Source: DAMCAP01 sp032059445 (GTDB lineage: Bacteria > Bacillota > Clostridia > Oscillospirales > Ruminococcaceae). From it: 64,000 nt of DNA. The stretch is from the NCBI GenBank assembly GCA_032059445.1, contig DAMCAP010000007.1, positions 1 through 64,000 of the forward strand, in the 5' to 3' direction. The notes under the pieces were generated by a model. The model did not search any database. It saw only the letters and a list, made by a program, of their open reading frames with translations, and was not told where the DNA came from. Position numbers and translations under genes: made by a program. Shown here one piece after another: positions 63,087 through 64,000 of the stretch; within the stretch, counting starts at the first letter, position 1, and every line of letters starts with the position of its first letter.

Positions 63087-64000
63087 TTAAGCGCCCAGCG
63101 ACACTCGGTTTAAGCTGCTTTGGGTAGCATAGTACAGATGGCTACCACTGACCATTACCGTAATAGCATCGGGGGTGGGTATGGTGTTGATCAGCTTAAG
63201 CTCACTGTCGTAGAGCCTTGCATAATCCCCGCCAAATACCACCAGACCATCCTTATAGGTCAGCAGGCTCTTAACCGGATAATCCAAGGGCAACGCTTGC
63301 TGCTGCTTTAAATCCTCACCGTATTTCACCAGCTCTGTGCGCCTGCTGGTTGCATAATCCCCAGATACCACCCAGAGTTCTCCGCTTTTTCCTACCGCAA
63401 AAGCCCCAAGATGGGTGGATAAAGGTGTTTTTGCATCCACATTGCCCGATGCATTGATCCGCAGGGCAGATTGATTGGTAAGTACCAGAAGGCTGTCATC
63501 ACCGATTAGCTCCAGATAATACACCAGCTCATCCTCAAGAGGCACCACATACTTTGGTACATCGCTCTTGAGCGAGAGTAGAGTAATGTCTGAGCAGAGC
63601 ATGCCGCCCTTGGTTTTGACACCGGCAGTGGCTAGGCTGCGATCGGAGAGGGCCATAGCAGTTACATAAAGCTCGGAACTAGACCAAGCAAAAATTTCAT
63701 TCAGATCCTTTGAAAACACAATCACTTTAGAAAGATATCTGGTTTCACCGGTGCTCACCGCCATTTTATGCCCAGGTGAGAGCTTTACCGAGCTGATCGG
63801 ATGATCAAAGGTACGCTCATAGACCACCTTGTCCCCAGCTACCTGTCGCAGGGAGTACGCGCCAATATCAAAAAGTGCCAGCCGCTTCGAGCTGGATGCA
63901 GCCTTTGGGTGCTGATATGCAGTGCGCAGATCGTACATCCAATCGCCTACACTATTATACACACTCACACCGCTATCCTGCACCACCCCTACGCGAGGGC
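63087..64000 (-). CDS. Beta-propeller-like protein, partial (N-terminus off the right edge)
   Basis: At least 304 residues with no stop before the window end, so the start lies outside. Repeated short blades with polar turns (ALFDIGAYSLRQVAGDKVVYERTFDHPISSVKLSPGHKMAVSTG, VVIGDDSLLVLTNQSALRI-like) indicate a WD40-like propeller; it resembles the DUF5711-type proteins found next to cvpA in clostridia, recalled with low certainty. Likely membrane-anchored upstream. Function unknown. Confidence 0.6.
   Translation of the reverse strand, partial: PRVGVVQDSGVSVYNSVGDWMYDLRTAYQHPKAASSSKRLALFDIGAYSLRQVAGDKVVYERTFDHPISSVKLSPGHKMAVSTGETRYLSKVIVFSKDLNEIFAWSSSELYVTAMALSDRSLATAGVKTKGGMLCSDITLLSLKSDVPKYVVPLEDELVYYLELIGDDSLLVLTNQSALRINASGNVDAKTPLSTHLGAFAVGKSGELWVVSGDYATSRRTELVKYGEDLKQQQALPLDYPVKSLLTYKDGLVVFGGDYARLYDSELKLINTIPTPDAITVMVSGSHLYYATQSSLNRVSLGA

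Overview
The window looks like a piece of a draft chromosome from an anaerobic, spore-forming, selenium-using Clostridia-type Firmicute. The evidence is amino-acid/betaine reductase selenoproteins with in-frame UGA, a clostridial-style citrate lyase system, sporulation-type membrane proteins (SpoVB, YtvI), strong AGGAGG ribosome-binding sites and many classical T-tailed hairpin terminators. Four N-runs (3648-3826, 17224-17303, 33649-33658, 55135-55144) are assembly gaps; two of them shift the apparent reading frame. No rRNA, tRNA, CRISPR array, insertion sequence or phage gene was recognised.

Left part (1-9 kb): a partial FCD/GntR regulator, then a minus-strand operon grdA - grdI-like - grdH-like - BCCT transporter, read as a glycine-betaine uptake and reduction module. 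It has a clear promoter, a palindromic operator-like site, an unusually structured 231-nt spacer after grdA, and two selenocysteine UGAs. A methyl-accepting chemotaxis protein with a sigma-D-like promoter follows.

8.8-13.1 kb: polyamine operon speD-speA-speE-speB on the plus strand. It is preceded by a complete attenuator-type leader: promoter, long P1-closed multi-hairpin domain, intrinsic terminator, and RBS. This is the best candidate in the window for an undescribed regulatory RNA. speD carries a -1 frameshift near its 3' end.

13-22.6 kb: AraC/GyrI-like regulator with a structured leader, YitT-family membrane protein, an apparently highly expressed secreted protein of unknown function, an M20 peptidase, a BusR-like (GntR + RCK_C) regulator, an ECF sigma factor paired with a membrane-anchored beta-propeller protein that is probably its anti-sigma/sensor, and coaX.

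22.8-30.4 kb: minus-strand surface-polysaccharide cluster (flippase, polymerase/ligase-like protein, two glycosyltransferases, priming sugar transferase), then spoVB on the plus strand.

30.5-45 kb: citrate/tricarboxylate region. It holds citC with an AbrB-type permease, a LysR gene, the operon citD-citE-citF-tctC-tctB-tctA, an aconitase-family hydratase, a second LysR gene, and citG-citX. Together these give uptake by a tripartite tricarboxylate transporter, isomerisation, cleavage to acetate plus oxaloacetate, and complete synthesis and attachment of the citrate lyase prosthetic group.

45-64 kb: Fe-S aldo/keto reductase, chorismate mutase-ACT protein, YtvI-like permease, Na/Pi cotransporter, TRIC-family channel, a YtrA-type GntR/ABC operon with a clear operator, a divergent MacAB-type locus (one ATPase, a surface protein, two FtsX permeases, one adaptor), a ClpE-like unfoldase, a CvpA-family protein, and a partial beta-propeller-like protein running off the right edge.
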